Origin: Chryseobacterium gleum
Lineage (GTDB): Bacteria > Bacteroidota > Bacteroidia > Flavobacteriales_F > PHOS-HE28
Length of the DNA stretch: 64,000 bases
Direction: 5' to 3'
Assembly (NCBI GenBank): GCA_945872795.1
Contig: CAMCAZ010000002.1
Location: 1-64,000 of the forward strand
Part shown: in pieces, positions 39,151-49,321 of the stretch
How positions within the stretch are numbered: the stretch's first letter is position 1
Layout: each line of letters begins with the position of its first letter
The notes under the pieces: model-generated
What the model saw: only the letters and a program-made list of their open reading frames with translations
The model's database searches: none
Told to the model about the DNA's origin: nothing
Translations under genes and position numbers: made by a program

Positions 39151-40308
39151 CTAGATCCGCCCCAGTGCCTGCTCCAGGTCCGCGATCAGGGCATCCGCAT
39201 CCTCGATGCCGATGTACAGGCGGATCATGGTGAAGGGCAGTTCGGTGTAGTAGCCGCTGGGCCCTTTCAGCGCGCATACGGGCCATTGCAGGCTTTCATA
39301 GCCGCCCCAGCTCACGGCGATGAGGAAGCGTTCCGAGGAATCGCAGAAGCGTTCCACGGCGGCTTCGTCGGGCGCATCCAGTTCAATGGACATCAGCCCC
39401 GCCACACGGGTCATCTGCCGCTTGGCGAGGGCATGCTGCGGGTGGCTTTCCAGTCCGGGCCAATGCACGCGCTTCACCTTGGGGTGCGCCTCCAGGAAGC
39501 GGGCCACCTTCGCGGCATTGTCGGCGCTTCGGTTCACGCGCAGCTCCAGGGTCCGCAGTCCGCGCATCAGCAGCCAGGCATCATGCGGTGAGGGCGCGGG
39601 TCCGAGGGTCATGAACTCACGGGCCATCACCTGCCTGATGTGCGCATGGCTGCCCGCGAGCATGCCGGCCACCACATCGCTGTGTCCGTTCAGGTACTTG
39701 GTGGCACTGTGGGCCACCAGGTCGATGCCGTGGTCGATGGGGTTCTGGAACAGGGGACTGCTGAAGCTGTTGTCGCAGAGGGTGATGATGCCGTGCTCCT
39801 TTGCGATCGCCGCCACGGCGGCCAGGTCCTGCAGTTCGAAGGTGAGCGAGTTGGGGCTCTCCAGGATGAAAAAGGTGGTGTTGGGCCGAAGCGCACGGCG
39901 ATAGTTCTCCGCATCCGTGCCATCCACGAAGCTGTGCTCCACCCCGAAGCGCGACAGCAGTTCGGCCAGGAGCTTCTTCGTCCAGCTGTAGGGTTTGTGC
40001 ACGCACACGATGTGATCCCCGGCCTTGGTGAAGCTCATCACCGCCGCGGCGATGGCGGCACTGCCACTGCTGAAGACGAGGGCATCCTCGGCATGTTCCA
40101 GCGCGGCGAGCTTCTTCCTCAGCATGGCCACCGTGGGGTTGAAGCCGCGCGTGTACAGCGGCCGGTCGAACTCTTGCTGCACCGTGGCGCGCATGGCCGC
40201 CACCGTGGGATAGGTGAAATTGCCGCTCTGCACGATGGGCGGTACAACAGCGTCGTAGCCGAGCTCGCGCTCTTCGCCGAGGTGGGTGAGGATGTGGGAA
40301 AGGTCCAT
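39151..40308 (-). CDS. Trans-sulfuration (Cys/Met metabolism) PLP-dependent enzyme
   Basis: PIVQSGNFTYPTVAAMRATV, YTRGFNPTVAMLRKKLAALE, VAHSATKYLNGHSDVVAGML (PLP lysine). Confidence 0.9.
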   Translation of the reverse strand: MDLSHILTHLGEERELGYDAVVPPIVQSGNFTYPTVAAMRATVQQEFDRPLYTRGFNPTVAMLRKKLAALEHAEDALVFSSGSAAIAAAVMSFTKAGDHIVCVHKPYSWTKKLLAELLSRFGVEHSFVDGTDAENYRRALRPNTTFFILESPNSLTFELQDLAAVAAIAKEHGIITLCDNSFSSPLFQNPIDHGIDLVAHSATKYLNGHSDVVAGMLAGSHAHIRQVMAREFMTLGPAPSPHDAWLLMRGLRTLELRVNRSADNAAKVARFLEAHPKVKRVHWPGLESHPQHALAKRQMTRVAGLMSIELDAPDEAAVERFCDSSERFLIAVSWGGYESLQWPVCALKGPSGYYTELPFTMIRLYIGIEDADALIADLEQALGRI

Positions 40309-40331
40309 GGTGCGAAGGTGGGGACAATTGA

Positions 40332-40358
40332 AAAGAGCGCTCCGAGGAGCGCCCTTTT
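40332..40358 (-). terminator. Putative terminator of the downstream T9SS protein gene
   Basis: Minus strand GCGCTCCTCGGAGCGC + TCTTTT. Confidence 0.6.
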
Positions 40359-40377
40359 TCCATGATCGGGTGAGGGT

Positions 40378-42198
40378 TCAGCGCTGGATGACGAAGCGGC
40401 TGCGGGCATCCATGCCAGTGCCTTGCAACCAGGCCGTGTAGGTGCCTGGAGCGAGGGTGCTGAGGTCGATGGTGCGGGTGCTCTGTGCAACGAGCTGGTT
40501 CAAGGACACCGTGGCAGCAACGCGGCCTAGAGCATCCAGGACGATCAGCTGTGCGTTAGCAACATCGGCACGGGTCCAGGTGATGTTCACCTGCCCATTG
40601 CTGGGCGAGGGGTGCATGCGCAGGCCGTTGTTCACGGTCACGGCATCGATGCCGGTGGGCAGTGTCACGGTGGTGACGGTCGTGTTGGTGAGCACCGGAT
40701 CGTTGTAGTCGAAGTAGATGTCGGCGCGGTTGGTGAGCTGATCGCCGAGCACCAGCGTGCTCTTTGGGGCCATGCGGTAGTGGAAGCTGCCGATGCTGCC
40801 GAGCGGGTCCACGAAGCTGTCAGGCAGGAAGATGTTGGCGAAGGTCCAGATGGCGACCTCGTTGTTGACCGTGACCGTGTAAGGATGTGTGGCGCCAACC
40901 ATCTCGAAGGTGCTCAGGTCCCAATCACCGTCCAGCGAGTCCTTGATCACCACGTTCACCGCAGGGGCGTTGCCGGTGTTCTGGAAACGGATGATGTACT
41001 CGAGGGGCTTTTGCTCCAGCACATCGTCCGGTGTGATGGTCCCTAGGTCCACGCGCTTGTCGTTGGGGTCGTAGGCCGTGGTGGCGATACCGTTGAGCAC
41101 ATCACTGTCGTTGGTGGCGTTGATGTCCGTCTGGATGGTGGCGATGGACACGGTGTTGCTCACCGGCTCGTTGGGTTCAGCCGTGATGGCAGTGAAGATG
41201 GTGACGGTGATGGTGCCGTTGGCGCCCGCGGGCAACGCGCCCAGGTCCCAGCTCACCATCTGGCCGCTCACGGAGGTCTCGGTCACCGAGGCCTCCACGA
41301 AGGAGAGCAAGGGGTCCAGGACGAGGGTCACCGTGGCGTCCGCGGTCTCGGTGCCGATGTTGGCGTAGCTGATGTTCAGCGTGGTGTTATTGCCGATCCA
41401 AGGATTCCAGCCCCAGAGCGCCACGCTGGCGTCATAGATGCCCGGTGTGGGTTGCAGCGCGAAGTCGAGGCCCGTGACCTGATCGCCCTGTGCGGCGATG
41501 GTGAAGCTCTGCGTGGCGGGCACCACGGTGTGGTACAGTGGTGGGTTGGGCACCGAAACGGTGTAGGTGCCCAGGTCGGAGCAGAAGGAATAGGGGTCGC
41601 TGCTGGCGGAACGGAACATCCCGCCTGGTTCGATCTGTAACATCACATCCACCTGGTCCTCTTCTGCTTCGCGCGTGCCATTGCTGTTGGCGTCGCTGTA
41701 GGTCACACCGGTGACCGTGCCCGCACATTCGCTCAGCTCCCAGTAGAAGGCATCGTCATCGAATGCGTCCACCCATACGATGTAGTAGGTCTCCCCAGCG
41801 GTGACCTGAACTTCAAGGAATGAAGCGAAGTTGTAATTGGGACAGCTGTTGCCACCCATGTCATCATTGTACCCGATGCAGGTCAACGCACCACATTCAC
41901 CCGTGAACACCTTCACGTAGGTGTCATCATCAAGATTGTTGTTGAGCGGATGGCAGCTGGTGATGGTGATGGCACCGGTGAAGGATGGGGTGTAGGTGTA
42001 CCAATCGCCATCCTGTCCACTACCGCAAGCAAAAATACCACCCTGGCCATCGCCACTATTGGGACCATCGGCCAAGTGCACCCCGGTTACGACCGAAAGG
42101 GCCGTGGTACACGTGTCGCCCTGGGCATAGCCGTTCAGGGTGAACAGCGATAGCAACAGGCAGGCCGAAAGAAGTTTGAGCGCGTAGGGTGCTTTCAT
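40378..42198 (-). CDS. T9SS type A sorting domain-containing secreted protein with DUF11-like domains
   Basis: Signal peptide; ATDSDVLNGIATTAYDPNDKRVDLGTITPDDVLEQKPLEYIIRFQNTGNAPAVNVVIKDSLDGDWDLSTFEMVGATHPY; C-terminal sorting domain. Confidence 0.85.
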   Translation of the reverse strand: MKAPYALKLLSACLLLSLFTLNGYAQGDTCTTALSVVTGVHLADGPNSGDGQGGIFACGSGQDGDWYTYTPSFTGAITITSCHPLNNNLDDDTYVKVFTGECGALTCIGYNDDMGGNSCPNYNFASFLEVQVTAGETYYIVWVDAFDDDAFYWELSECAGTVTGVTYSDANSNGTREAEEDQVDVMLQIEPGGMFRSASSDPYSFCSDLGTYTVSVPNPPLYHTVVPATQSFTIAAQGDQVTGLDFALQPTPGIYDASVALWGWNPWIGNNTTLNISYANIGTETADATVTLVLDPLLSFVEASVTETSVSGQMVSWDLGALPAGANGTITVTIFTAITAEPNEPVSNTVSIATIQTDINATNDSDVLNGIATTAYDPNDKRVDLGTITPDDVLEQKPLEYIIRFQNTGNAPAVNVVIKDSLDGDWDLSTFEMVGATHPYTVTVNNEVAIWTFANIFLPDSFVDPLGSIGSFHYRMAPKSTLVLGDQLTNRADIYFDYNDPVLTNTTVTTVTLPTGIDAVTVNNGLRMHPSPSNGQVNITWTRADVANAQLIVLDALGRVAATVSLNQLVAQSTRTIDLSTLAPGTYTAWLQGTGMDARSRFVIQR

Positions 42199-42245
42199 GG
42201 ACCGGTGGTTTGGAATCGAAAGCTAAAGGCCTGCACCTGAAGTTC

Positions 42246-43901
42246 CTACGGTTCCCTCCGGAAGAACACAAAACCGTTCTCCCGGCCCACCTCGGTCAGC
42301 GTCCGGACGGTGGCCACCTCTTCCGCCGCTGTGACCTTGCAGACCACATACACGGGCCGATCGATGTCACCGTACAGCAGCCACTCCTCATCGTGCGCCC
42401 GCGGATCCGTCACTGGCGGCTTACGCGTGTAGAAGAGGTGCGCGTAGCTCTTGTAGTTCCGGGTGATCACGTAGCACTCCTCCGCCTGGCGTTCCTCGAA
42501 GAAGGTGATCGCTGCACGCTGTGAATAGCACTCGATGCGGTTGATGAAGAAGAACAGGGTCACGGTGACGAACAGTGCCACGCCTCCGAACACAGCCACC
42601 ACCGCCTCGCGGTAGCGCGCCTTGCCATGCAGGTGGTGGCCACCCAGCAGGGTGCCCAGCAGCAGCAGACCGGCCACCATTTCCAGCCCGGTCCATCGCA
42701 CATCGGCATCGAGGTTCGCCTGGCCGAAGGGATCCTGGGCGAGCAATGGCTTGAGGACCTCGATGTTCATTCCCACCAGCGGTGCAGCGATGAAGATGAA
42801 AGCGATCAATGAGCCCAGGCCACCGACCAGGAAACGCGACCACCCGAAGGCCTCGCGCTTCATCCAGATCCGTTCCAGTTGCAGCGCAGCGAGGTAGGTC
42901 AGCGGGAAGTAGGCCATGCTGCTGTAGTGCACGATCTTGGTCTTCACGACGCTGAACAGGATGAGTACCACCCAGAACAGGATCACCATCCAGCGGCGGT
43001 GGTCGTTGCGGTCCGCATCACCGCTGCGTGTGGGTCGAAGCAGTTCCTGAAGGGCGAACACGGAAGCCGGGAAACATCCCAGGAGCAGCACCACGAAGTG
43101 ATAGCCGAAGAAGCCGCCATGACCGGCATCCTCCGTGGTGAGCATGGCCACCTGGCGCCAGAAGAACGCCACCATGAACTCCGGCCCGTTGCGCAGCAGA
43201 TCGATGACGGCCCAGGTGCTGATGGTGAGCACGGTGGACAGGGCGATGATGCCGATGTGCCGCCAGCGCAGGTAGGGTCTGAACCGGCCCCATACCCAGT
43301 ATACGCCCATGGCCAGACCGGGAATGAGCACGCCCACCGGACCCTTCGTCAGCACCGCCAGGCCCAGGAACAGCCCGGCCGCCCAGGCGTGTTTGCCATT
43401 ACGCGCATTGAGGGCGCCTTCGCTCCGTGCGGGATCGCACTGCACCAGAGTGACGATGGCGTGCAGCCCCAGGAAGATGAAAAGGTTGAACCACGGGTCG
43501 ATGATGCCGCTGCGGAAGTAGAGGTGCGGGAGGATGGAGCCTACATAGGCCAGCGCCCAGAGGAACCCGAAGGACCGTCCGCGCAACCGCTCACCGATGC
43601 GGAACAGGACCAACAGGGTGAGCAGTCCACAAAGCGCATTGGGCAGCCGTGCGGCGAACTCACCCACGCCAAAGGCGGTCATGCTCAGGGCCTGCAGCCA
43701 GATGAACAGCGGCGGCTTCTCGTGGAAGGGGAGGTAGTCGATCTGCGGTTGCGCCCAGTTGCCGGTGACGACCATCTCCCGCGCGATCTCCGCGAAGTTG
43801 ATCTCGTCCCAATCGAACAGGTGCACGGCCCCGAGACCGGGTATGAATAGCAGGGCCGCCAACACCAGGATGAGCACTTGGATGCGGCCTCGGGTGAACA
43901 T
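42246..43901 (-). CDS. Glycosyltransferase family 39 / ArnT-like membrane protein
   Basis: LFDWDEINFAEIAREMVVTGNW, YLPFHEKPPLFIWLQALSM, many TM segments. Confidence 0.88.
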   Translation of the reverse strand: MFTRGRIQVLILVLAALLFIPGLGAVHLFDWDEINFAEIAREMVVTGNWAQPQIDYLPFHEKPPLFIWLQALSMTAFGVGEFAARLPNALCGLLTLLVLFRIGERLRGRSFGFLWALAYVGSILPHLYFRSGIIDPWFNLFIFLGLHAIVTLVQCDPARSEGALNARNGKHAWAAGLFLGLAVLTKGPVGVLIPGLAMGVYWVWGRFRPYLRWRHIGIIALSTVLTISTWAVIDLLRNGPEFMVAFFWRQVAMLTTEDAGHGGFFGYHFVVLLLGCFPASVFALQELLRPTRSGDADRNDHRRWMVILFWVVLILFSVVKTKIVHYSSMAYFPLTYLAALQLERIWMKREAFGWSRFLVGGLGSLIAFIFIAAPLVGMNIEVLKPLLAQDPFGQANLDADVRWTGLEMVAGLLLLGTLLGGHHLHGKARYREAVVAVFGGVALFVTVTLFFFINRIECYSQRAAITFFEERQAEECYVITRNYKSYAHLFYTRKPPVTDPRAHDEEWLLYGDIDRPVYVVCKVTAAEEVATVRTLTEVGRENGFVFFRREP

Positions 43902-43926
43902 GGGCTGAAGGTAGCGGCGCAGCGGT

Positions 43927-44673
43927 TCAGCGCTTGCCCAGCAGGGCCCAGCCCATCAGCCCGGTGCGCGCCAGGAAATAACGGAAGCTCACGTTCAGCA
44001 CGCCGAAACCGTAGGTCATGCTGCGGCTGAAGTTGATGCTGCTGGCCTCGTCGAAGTACTTGGTGGGGCAGGTGATCTCGGCGATCTCGAAGCGGTGCCA
44101 GAAGATCTGCCCGATCATCTGGTTGTCGAACACGAAGTCGTCCGAGCACAGGTGGTAGGGGCAGGCGTCCAGCACCTTGCGGTGGAAGGCACGGTAGCCT
44201 GTGTGGTACTCGCTGAGCTTCTCACCCATCAACAGGTTCTGCGTGAGCGTGAGGAAACGGTTGGCAATGTACTTGTACATCGGCATGCCCCCCTTCAATG
44301 CGCCCCCGCCCAATATCCGCGAACCGAACACCACGGGGTAGACGCCGTTGCCGAGGAGCATGATCATGCTGCCGAGCAGCTTGGGGGTGTACTGGTAGTC
44401 GGGGTGAAGCATCACCACGATGTCGGCCCCGAGCTCCTTGGCCTTGTCGTAGCAGCTCTTCTGGTTGCCACCGTAGCCCTTGTTCACGTCATGCACCACC
44501 ACGTGGCGGATGCCCAGTTGCCGCGCCACCTCCACGGTGTTGTCCGGACTTTTGTCATCCACCAGCACCACATCGTCCACGAGGTCGAAGGGGATCTCGT
44601 CATAGGTCTGTTTCAACGTCAGCGCCGCCCGGTAGGCAGGCAGCACCACGATCACCTTCTGGCCTTGATACAT
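43927..44673 (-). CDS. Glycosyltransferase family 2
   Basis: VIVVLPAYRAALTLKQTYDEIP...VVLVDDKSPDNTVEVAR...VVMLHPDYQYTPKLLGSM. Confidence 0.93.
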   Translation of the reverse strand: MYQGQKVIVVLPAYRAALTLKQTYDEIPFDLVDDVVLVDDKSPDNTVEVARQLGIRHVVVHDVNKGYGGNQKSCYDKAKELGADIVVMLHPDYQYTPKLLGSMIMLLGNGVYPVVFGSRILGGGALKGGMPMYKYIANRFLTLTQNLLMGEKLSEYHTGYRAFHRKVLDACPYHLCSDDFVFDNQMIGQIFWHRFEIAEITCPTKYFDEASSINFSRSMTYGFGVLNVSFRYFLARTGLMGWALLGKR

Positions 44674-44706
44674 GGCGCAAAGATGTGGCAGCCAGGGCTT
44701 CGCTGG

Positions 44707-45609
44707 TCATCGGGCGCGCTCGGCGACGCTCACGATGTAGACGCCGCTGAGCACCAACGCGATCATGGCGAGCTGCTGGAACGCGATGGATTCACCGTCC
44801 AGCAGTCCCCAGCCGATGGCCACCACCGGCATCAGGTAGGTCACCGACGAGGCCCGCAGGGCCGAAGTGCGCTGCAGCAACACGTTCCAAAGCACCAGGG
44901 CCACGGCGGAGCTCATCACCGCCAGCACGGACACGTAGCCCAGTGCCTTCCAGGCCCCGGGAACGGTCCTCAAGGTCTCCGGCAGCCCGCTGGTCAGGGC
45001 CAGCACGATGCTCACCGGACCCACGAAGGTGAGTGCCAGCGCGGCGGTGGCGATGGGAGGCAGGCTGTAGAGCTGCCGCTTCACGATGTTGCCGCTCAGG
45101 CCATAGCACAGCGTGGCGATCACCGGCATCAGGGCGTAGATGGACAAGGTGAGGGGACCGTCGTCCCTGTTCGAGAAGATGAGCCCCACGGCCCCCACGA
45201 GGCCTACCACGATGCCGATGAGGTGGATGCCACGCGCCCGGGTGGCGAAGAACAGCACGCCGGTGAGCAGGGTCATCAGCGGCGTCAGGCTGTTGAGCAT
45301 TCCTGAGAGGGAGCTGTCGATGCGGCTTTGGGCCGTGGCGAAAAGGAAGGCCGGTATGCCGTTGCCCAGCACCCCCGTGCCCAGGAGCGGCAGCGCGTGT
45401 GTCCGCAGGAAGCCGTAGTGGCGCAGCAGGAAGGGCGATAGCGCCAGCCAGGCGATGGAGAGCCGCACGGTGGCCAGCTGCCAGGCGCTCAACATGGGCA
45501 CACCATCCTCGTACAGCCCGCGTTTCATCAGGATGAAGGAGCTGCCCCAGACCAGGGCCAGGATGATCAGCAGGGGCCAGACAAGCGGGGTGGGCCGTTC
45601 ACGTTCCAT
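44707..45609 (-). CDS. DMT family (EamA) transporter
   Basis: About 10 TM segments; LVWGSSFILMKRGL; SVTYLMPVVAIGWGLLDGE. Confidence 0.9.
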   Translation of the reverse strand: MERERPTPLVWPLLIILALVWGSSFILMKRGLYEDGVPMLSAWQLATVRLSIAWLALSPFLLRHYGFLRTHALPLLGTGVLGNGIPAFLFATAQSRIDSSLSGMLNSLTPLMTLLTGVLFFATRARGIHLIGIVVGLVGAVGLIFSNRDDGPLTLSIYALMPVIATLCYGLSGNIVKRQLYSLPPIATAALALTFVGPVSIVLALTSGLPETLRTVPGAWKALGYVSVLAVMSSAVALVLWNVLLQRTSALRASSVTYLMPVVAIGWGLLDGESIAFQQLAMIALVLSGVYIVSVAERAR

Positions 45610-45682
45610 GGCGGTGAGAACAGCCGGCGGGGCGGTCCGTTCGAAAAGGGACGACGAAAGTACCGCAGGGCCTTTGTTGAAT

Positions 45683-45690
45683 TACTTTTG
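45683..45690 (+). promoter_or_regulatory. TACTTTTG motif upstream of the HMA-domain gene
   Basis: Matches TAnnTTTG. Confidence 0.45.
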
Positions 45691-45741
45691 AAACCTCTTT
45701 GGGTGCCCGTTCGTCCCATGCATGCCAACACCGCATCGATC

Positions 45742-46272
45742 ATGAAACATCTTCTGCTCCTCCCCCTGGCCGCATTCGTCCTGATGGCGTCGTGCAGCAC
45801 TGCACCGGAGCCGGCCGAAGTGGCCGCTGATGCGGCACTGGCGGGCATTGAGCGTGTGGTGAACGAGGTGGCCATCACCAGCGGCACACCCGTCACCGTG
45901 GCCGACCTGAGCATCGATGGCATGAGCTGCGAGATGATGTGCGGCGGTTCCATCAAGAAGGCCCTGGCCAAGCTGCCCGGTGTGGCCGGGACCGACATCA
46001 CCTTCGTGGAGGGTGATGAACGCGATCACGCCATCGTGACCTACGACGAGAGCCAGGTCACCGATGCCCAGATGGTGGAGGCCATCCAGGCCCTGCATGA
46101 CGGGCAGTACAAGGTGCTGGCCGTCACCATCACCAAGCAGGTGCGTGGCGCGGGTGCCACCACCGACGAAGCGGCGGGGGACAAGGAGAAGAACGGTGTA
46201 AGCGTCTATGCGCCGTCCACCACCCTGCTGCCCAACGTGGTGTCGCTGCTCGCTGGTCTGCTCCGCGGCTAG
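45742..46272 (+). CDS. Heavy-metal-associated (HMA) domain lipoprotein
   Basis: Lipobox FVLMASC; VADLSIDGMSCEMMCGGSIKKALAKLPGVAGTDITF. Confidence 0.8.
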   Translation: MKHLLLLPLAAFVLMASCSTAPEPAEVAADAALAGIERVVNEVAITSGTPVTVADLSIDGMSCEMMCGGSIKKALAKLPGVAGTDITFVEGDERDHAIVTYDESQVTDAQMVEAIQALHDGQYKVLAVTITKQVRGAGATTDEAAGDKEKNGVSVYAPSTTLLPNVVSLLAGLLRG

Positions 46273-46364
46273 ATCTCGCGTTTCCTTCCTGCGCCGGCCT
46301 TGCGCGCCCCTTTTTCAGCGCCTCCCCGGTGATGTGCGAACCCTTCCCTGCATGTGGTGTTGGT

Positions 46365-46372
46365 TACTTTTG
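46365..46372 (+). promoter_or_regulatory. TACTTTTG motif only 8 bp before the ctaA start codon
   Basis: TACTTTTGCACACCGCATG. Confidence 0.5.
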
Positions 46373-46380
46373 CACACCGC

Positions 46381-47421
46381 ATGGTTCCAAGGGAAGCGTA
46401 TCCGCTCAGGCCGGTCACCTACTGGCTGATCTCAGGTTGTATCCTCATCGCGTGCATGGTGCTCATCGGCGGCATCACGCGCCTCACTGGCAGCGGCCTC
46501 AGCATCACCGAGTGGAAGCCCATCATGGGTGCCCTTCCTCCGCTGAATGAGGCCGAATGGCAGGAGGCTTTCGCCAAGTACCAACAGATCCCGGAGTACA
46601 CGCTGAAGAACCAGCACATGGACCTGGCGGGCTTCAAGGGAATCTTCTTCTGGGAATACCTCCACCGCAACTGGGGCCGCCTCATGGGACTGGTCTTCAT
46701 CATCCCCTTCGCTCTCTTCCTCCGGAAAGGCCTGTTGAAGGGCTGGTTGCTGAAACGCACGGTGGCCATCCTCATCGGTGGCGGATCGGTGGGTGCCCTG
46801 GGCTGGTTCATGGTGGCCAGCGGCCTGCAGGACGATCCCGATGTGAGCCACTACCGGCTGGCCATCCACCTTTCGGCGGCCTTCACGGTGTTCGCCTTGG
46901 TGCTCTGGACCGTACTCGACCTGCGGGAGGAGCGCCGAGCCATCGGTGGCGATGGTTCGCCTCAGGCCACACAGGTGCGCTGGCTGCTGGCGCTGGTGGT
47001 GCTTCAGATCATCTGGGGCGCCTTCACGGCAGGCCTGGACGCCGGCCGCATGTACAACACTTGGCCGCTGATGAACGGTGAGTTCATGCCCGCCAACGTC
47101 ACCGCCTTCGGAAGCCTTTGGAAGGACTTCACCGACCACCGCGATGGCGTGCAGTTCATCCACCGCAACCTGGCGTGGCTGGTGGCCATCGCTGTGGTGG
47201 CCTTCGCCCTGCGCTACCGGAAGGAGCCAAGTCTCCGCGGCGTCTGGACCTTGATGATCGGCATGGTGGTCGTCCAGTTCCTGCTCGGTGTGTTCACGCT
47301 GCTCACCCAGGTGCAGATCTCCCTTGGTGTGGCGCACCAGTTCGGGGCGCTCCTGCTCCTGGCGGTGATGCTGATCGCCCTGCACCGCACCGGTCGCGGG
47401 ATCACTGCCAGCGCAGCGTAG
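46381..47421 (+). CDS. ctaA: COX15/CtaA family heme A synthase
   Basis: GGITRLTGSGLSITEWKPIMGALPPLNEAEWQEAFAKYQQIPEY...FKGIFFWEYLHRNWGRLMGL. Start set at 46381. Confidence 0.94.
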   Translation: MVPREAYPLRPVTYWLISGCILIACMVLIGGITRLTGSGLSITEWKPIMGALPPLNEAEWQEAFAKYQQIPEYTLKNQHMDLAGFKGIFFWEYLHRNWGRLMGLVFIIPFALFLRKGLLKGWLLKRTVAILIGGGSVGALGWFMVASGLQDDPDVSHYRLAIHLSAAFTVFALVLWTVLDLREERRAIGGDGSPQATQVRWLLALVVLQIIWGAFTAGLDAGRMYNTWPLMNGEFMPANVTAFGSLWKDFTDHRDGVQFIHRNLAWLVAIAVVAFALRYRKEPSLRGVWTLMIGMVVVQFLLGVFTLLTQVQISLGVAHQFGALLLLAVMLIALHRTGRGITASAA

Positions 47422-47974
47422 TGGCCAGGTGCTGCATGTCGGCGCGGATGCGCTCCGTCACCGGTGCCAGCGAATCCGCGTTGGGGCGCACATCGAAATA
47501 GAGCGCGCCGTAGAGGAAGTTGTCCGTGCTGTCCGTGAGGTAGAACACGAAAGGACTGGCCACATCGCCCTCCACCTTGAACAAGGTCCCGAACACCCGT
47601 TCCTCCGGCCGCAGAACACGCTCGCTGCCGATGCGTGCGGCCTTGCTCTCATGGGTCTGTTTGAACACGTGTGCCCCTTCGATCAATTCACCCAGTGCAC
47701 CGTCCACCGGTGTCCAGGTGAGGTGTACGGTGGCGCGCAGCGCGCTGTAGCGCACATCGTACCACTTCGCAGGTGCTTCGCGTGTCCGCCTTTGTACACG
47801 TGCTGCGGTCGGGATCTCCGCAGCCATGACGCTGCTGTCCGCCCAGCTCACGTAGCTCTGTTCGGGCAGGTCGATGCGGAAGTAGCCCCGTGGCCGGGGC
47901 GTCGGCTCCTCGGCACAGCCCACCAGGAGCAGCAGGCCGAAGGCTAGGGAGATGAGCTCAACCCACAGCCTCAT
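47402..47974 (-). CDS. gldD: Gliding motility lipoprotein GldD
   Basis: LLLLVGCAEEPTPRPRGYFRIDLPEQSY; next to gldE. Confidence 0.9.
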   Translation of the reverse strand: MRLWVELISLAFGLLLLVGCAEEPTPRPRGYFRIDLPEQSYVSWADSSVMAAEIPTAARVQRRTREAPAKWYDVRYSALRATVHLTWTPVDGALGELIEGAHVFKQTHESKAARIGSERVLRPEERVFGTLFKVEGDVASPFVFYLTDSTDNFLYGALYFDVRPNADSLAPVTERIRADMQHLATTLRWQ

Positions 47975-49289
47975 CGCGCATCATCAGTTTCACGCGCCGC
48001 ACACGTTTGTTGTCCGAGGCCTCCACGACGAAGCTGTAGTTCTGGAGGTCCACGCGCTCGCCTTTCTTGGGGATGCGGCCCGTGAGTTCCAGGATGAAGC
48101 CGCCCAGGGTGCCGCTGTCGCCCTTGTTCTCCTCGAAGAGCCTGCCGTCCACACCCAGCACTCGGTACACATCGGGGAGCGGGGCCTTGCCCTCGAACAC
48201 CCAGGTGCGGTCGTCCAGCTTGCTGTAGATCAGGTCCTCGTCGTCGTACTCGTCGGTGATGTCGCCCACGATCTCCTCGATGACGTCCTCCAAGGTGATG
48301 ATGCCACTGGTGCCGCCATACTCATCCACCACCACGGCCAGGTGCACCTTTTCGCTCTGGAATTCCTTCAGCAGGTCGTCCAGCTTCTTGCTTTCGGGCA
48401 CGAAGTAGGGCGAGCGCATCAGGCTGTGCCAGTCCAGGTCCTCCTTGTCGATGTGCGGCAGGATATCCTTGATGTAGAGGATGCCCACGATGCGGTCCAG
48501 CGTATCCTCGTAGATGGGCACGCGCGAGAAGCCCGAATCGACGATCGAGGCCAGCAGCTGTTTGAAGGTGATCTCCTGGGCGAAGGCCACCACCTCGGTC
48601 CGCGGGCGCATGATCTGGCGCACCTCGAAGTTGCCGAACTTCACGATGCCCCGCAGGATCCGCTGTTCCTCCACCGTGGTGCTGGCGTCCTGGGTCAGTT
48701 CCAAGGCGTGCCCCAAGGCATCCACGCTGATGCTCTGCGTACTGCGTTTGGTGTAACGCTTCTCGATGAAGGTGGTGCTGCGGACAAGCGTCTCGCTGAT
48801 CGGTTTCAGGATCGTGCGCAGAATCAGCAGCGGCCCCGCCATGCCCTGCGCCACCCGCATCGGTGCCGTGGTGGCATACACCTTGGGGAGCACTTCGCCG
48901 ATGAGCAGGATCACAAAGGTCACCGCCAACACCTGGATGCCGAACACCACGTAGGTGGGCATCCGATCGAGTTCCAACAGGCTGTTCACCGCGTAGGTGC
49001 TCAGGATCACGATGCCCACGTTCACGAAGTTGTTCGCGATGAGGATGGTGGCCAGTAGGCGACGGGGTTTCGCCAGCAGGTCCAGCACCCGCTGCCCCGC
49101 GCTGCCGCCGCGCTCCTTCAGGTCGCGCAGCTGGGTGGGGGTGAGGGAGAACAGGGCCACTTCACTGGCGCTCATCGCCGCCGAGGCCACGAGCAACAGC
49201 GCGATCGCCGTGATTACCACACCCGTTACGGGGTCCAGTGCACGCAGGTAAAGGGCGATGGTGAACGGATATGCGGACGGAGGCTCCAA
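47958..49289 (-). CDS. gldE: Gliding motility-associated protein GldE (CNNM/CBS)
   Basis: SASEVALFSLTPTQLRDLKERGG, CBS domains, C-terminal transporter-associated domain; gldD-gldE-ssb-mutY order. Confidence 0.92.
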   Translation of the reverse strand: MEPPSAYPFTIALYLRALDPVTGVVITAIALLLVASAAMSASEVALFSLTPTQLRDLKERGGSAGQRVLDLLAKPRRLLATILIANNFVNVGIVILSTYAVNSLLELDRMPTYVVFGIQVLAVTFVILLIGEVLPKVYATTAPMRVAQGMAGPLLILRTILKPISETLVRSTTFIEKRYTKRSTQSISVDALGHALELTQDASTTVEEQRILRGIVKFGNFEVRQIMRPRTEVVAFAQEITFKQLLASIVDSGFSRVPIYEDTLDRIVGILYIKDILPHIDKEDLDWHSLMRSPYFVPESKKLDDLLKEFQSEKVHLAVVVDEYGGTSGIITLEDVIEEIVGDITDEYDDEDLIYSKLDDRTWVFEGKAPLPDVYRVLGVDGRLFEENKGDSGTLGGFILELTGRIPKKGERVDLQNYSFVVEASDNKRVRRVKLMMRDEAVG

Positions 49290-49321
49290 ACCGGCGGTGC
49301 TAGGTGGAAGGTGCGGTGGCC

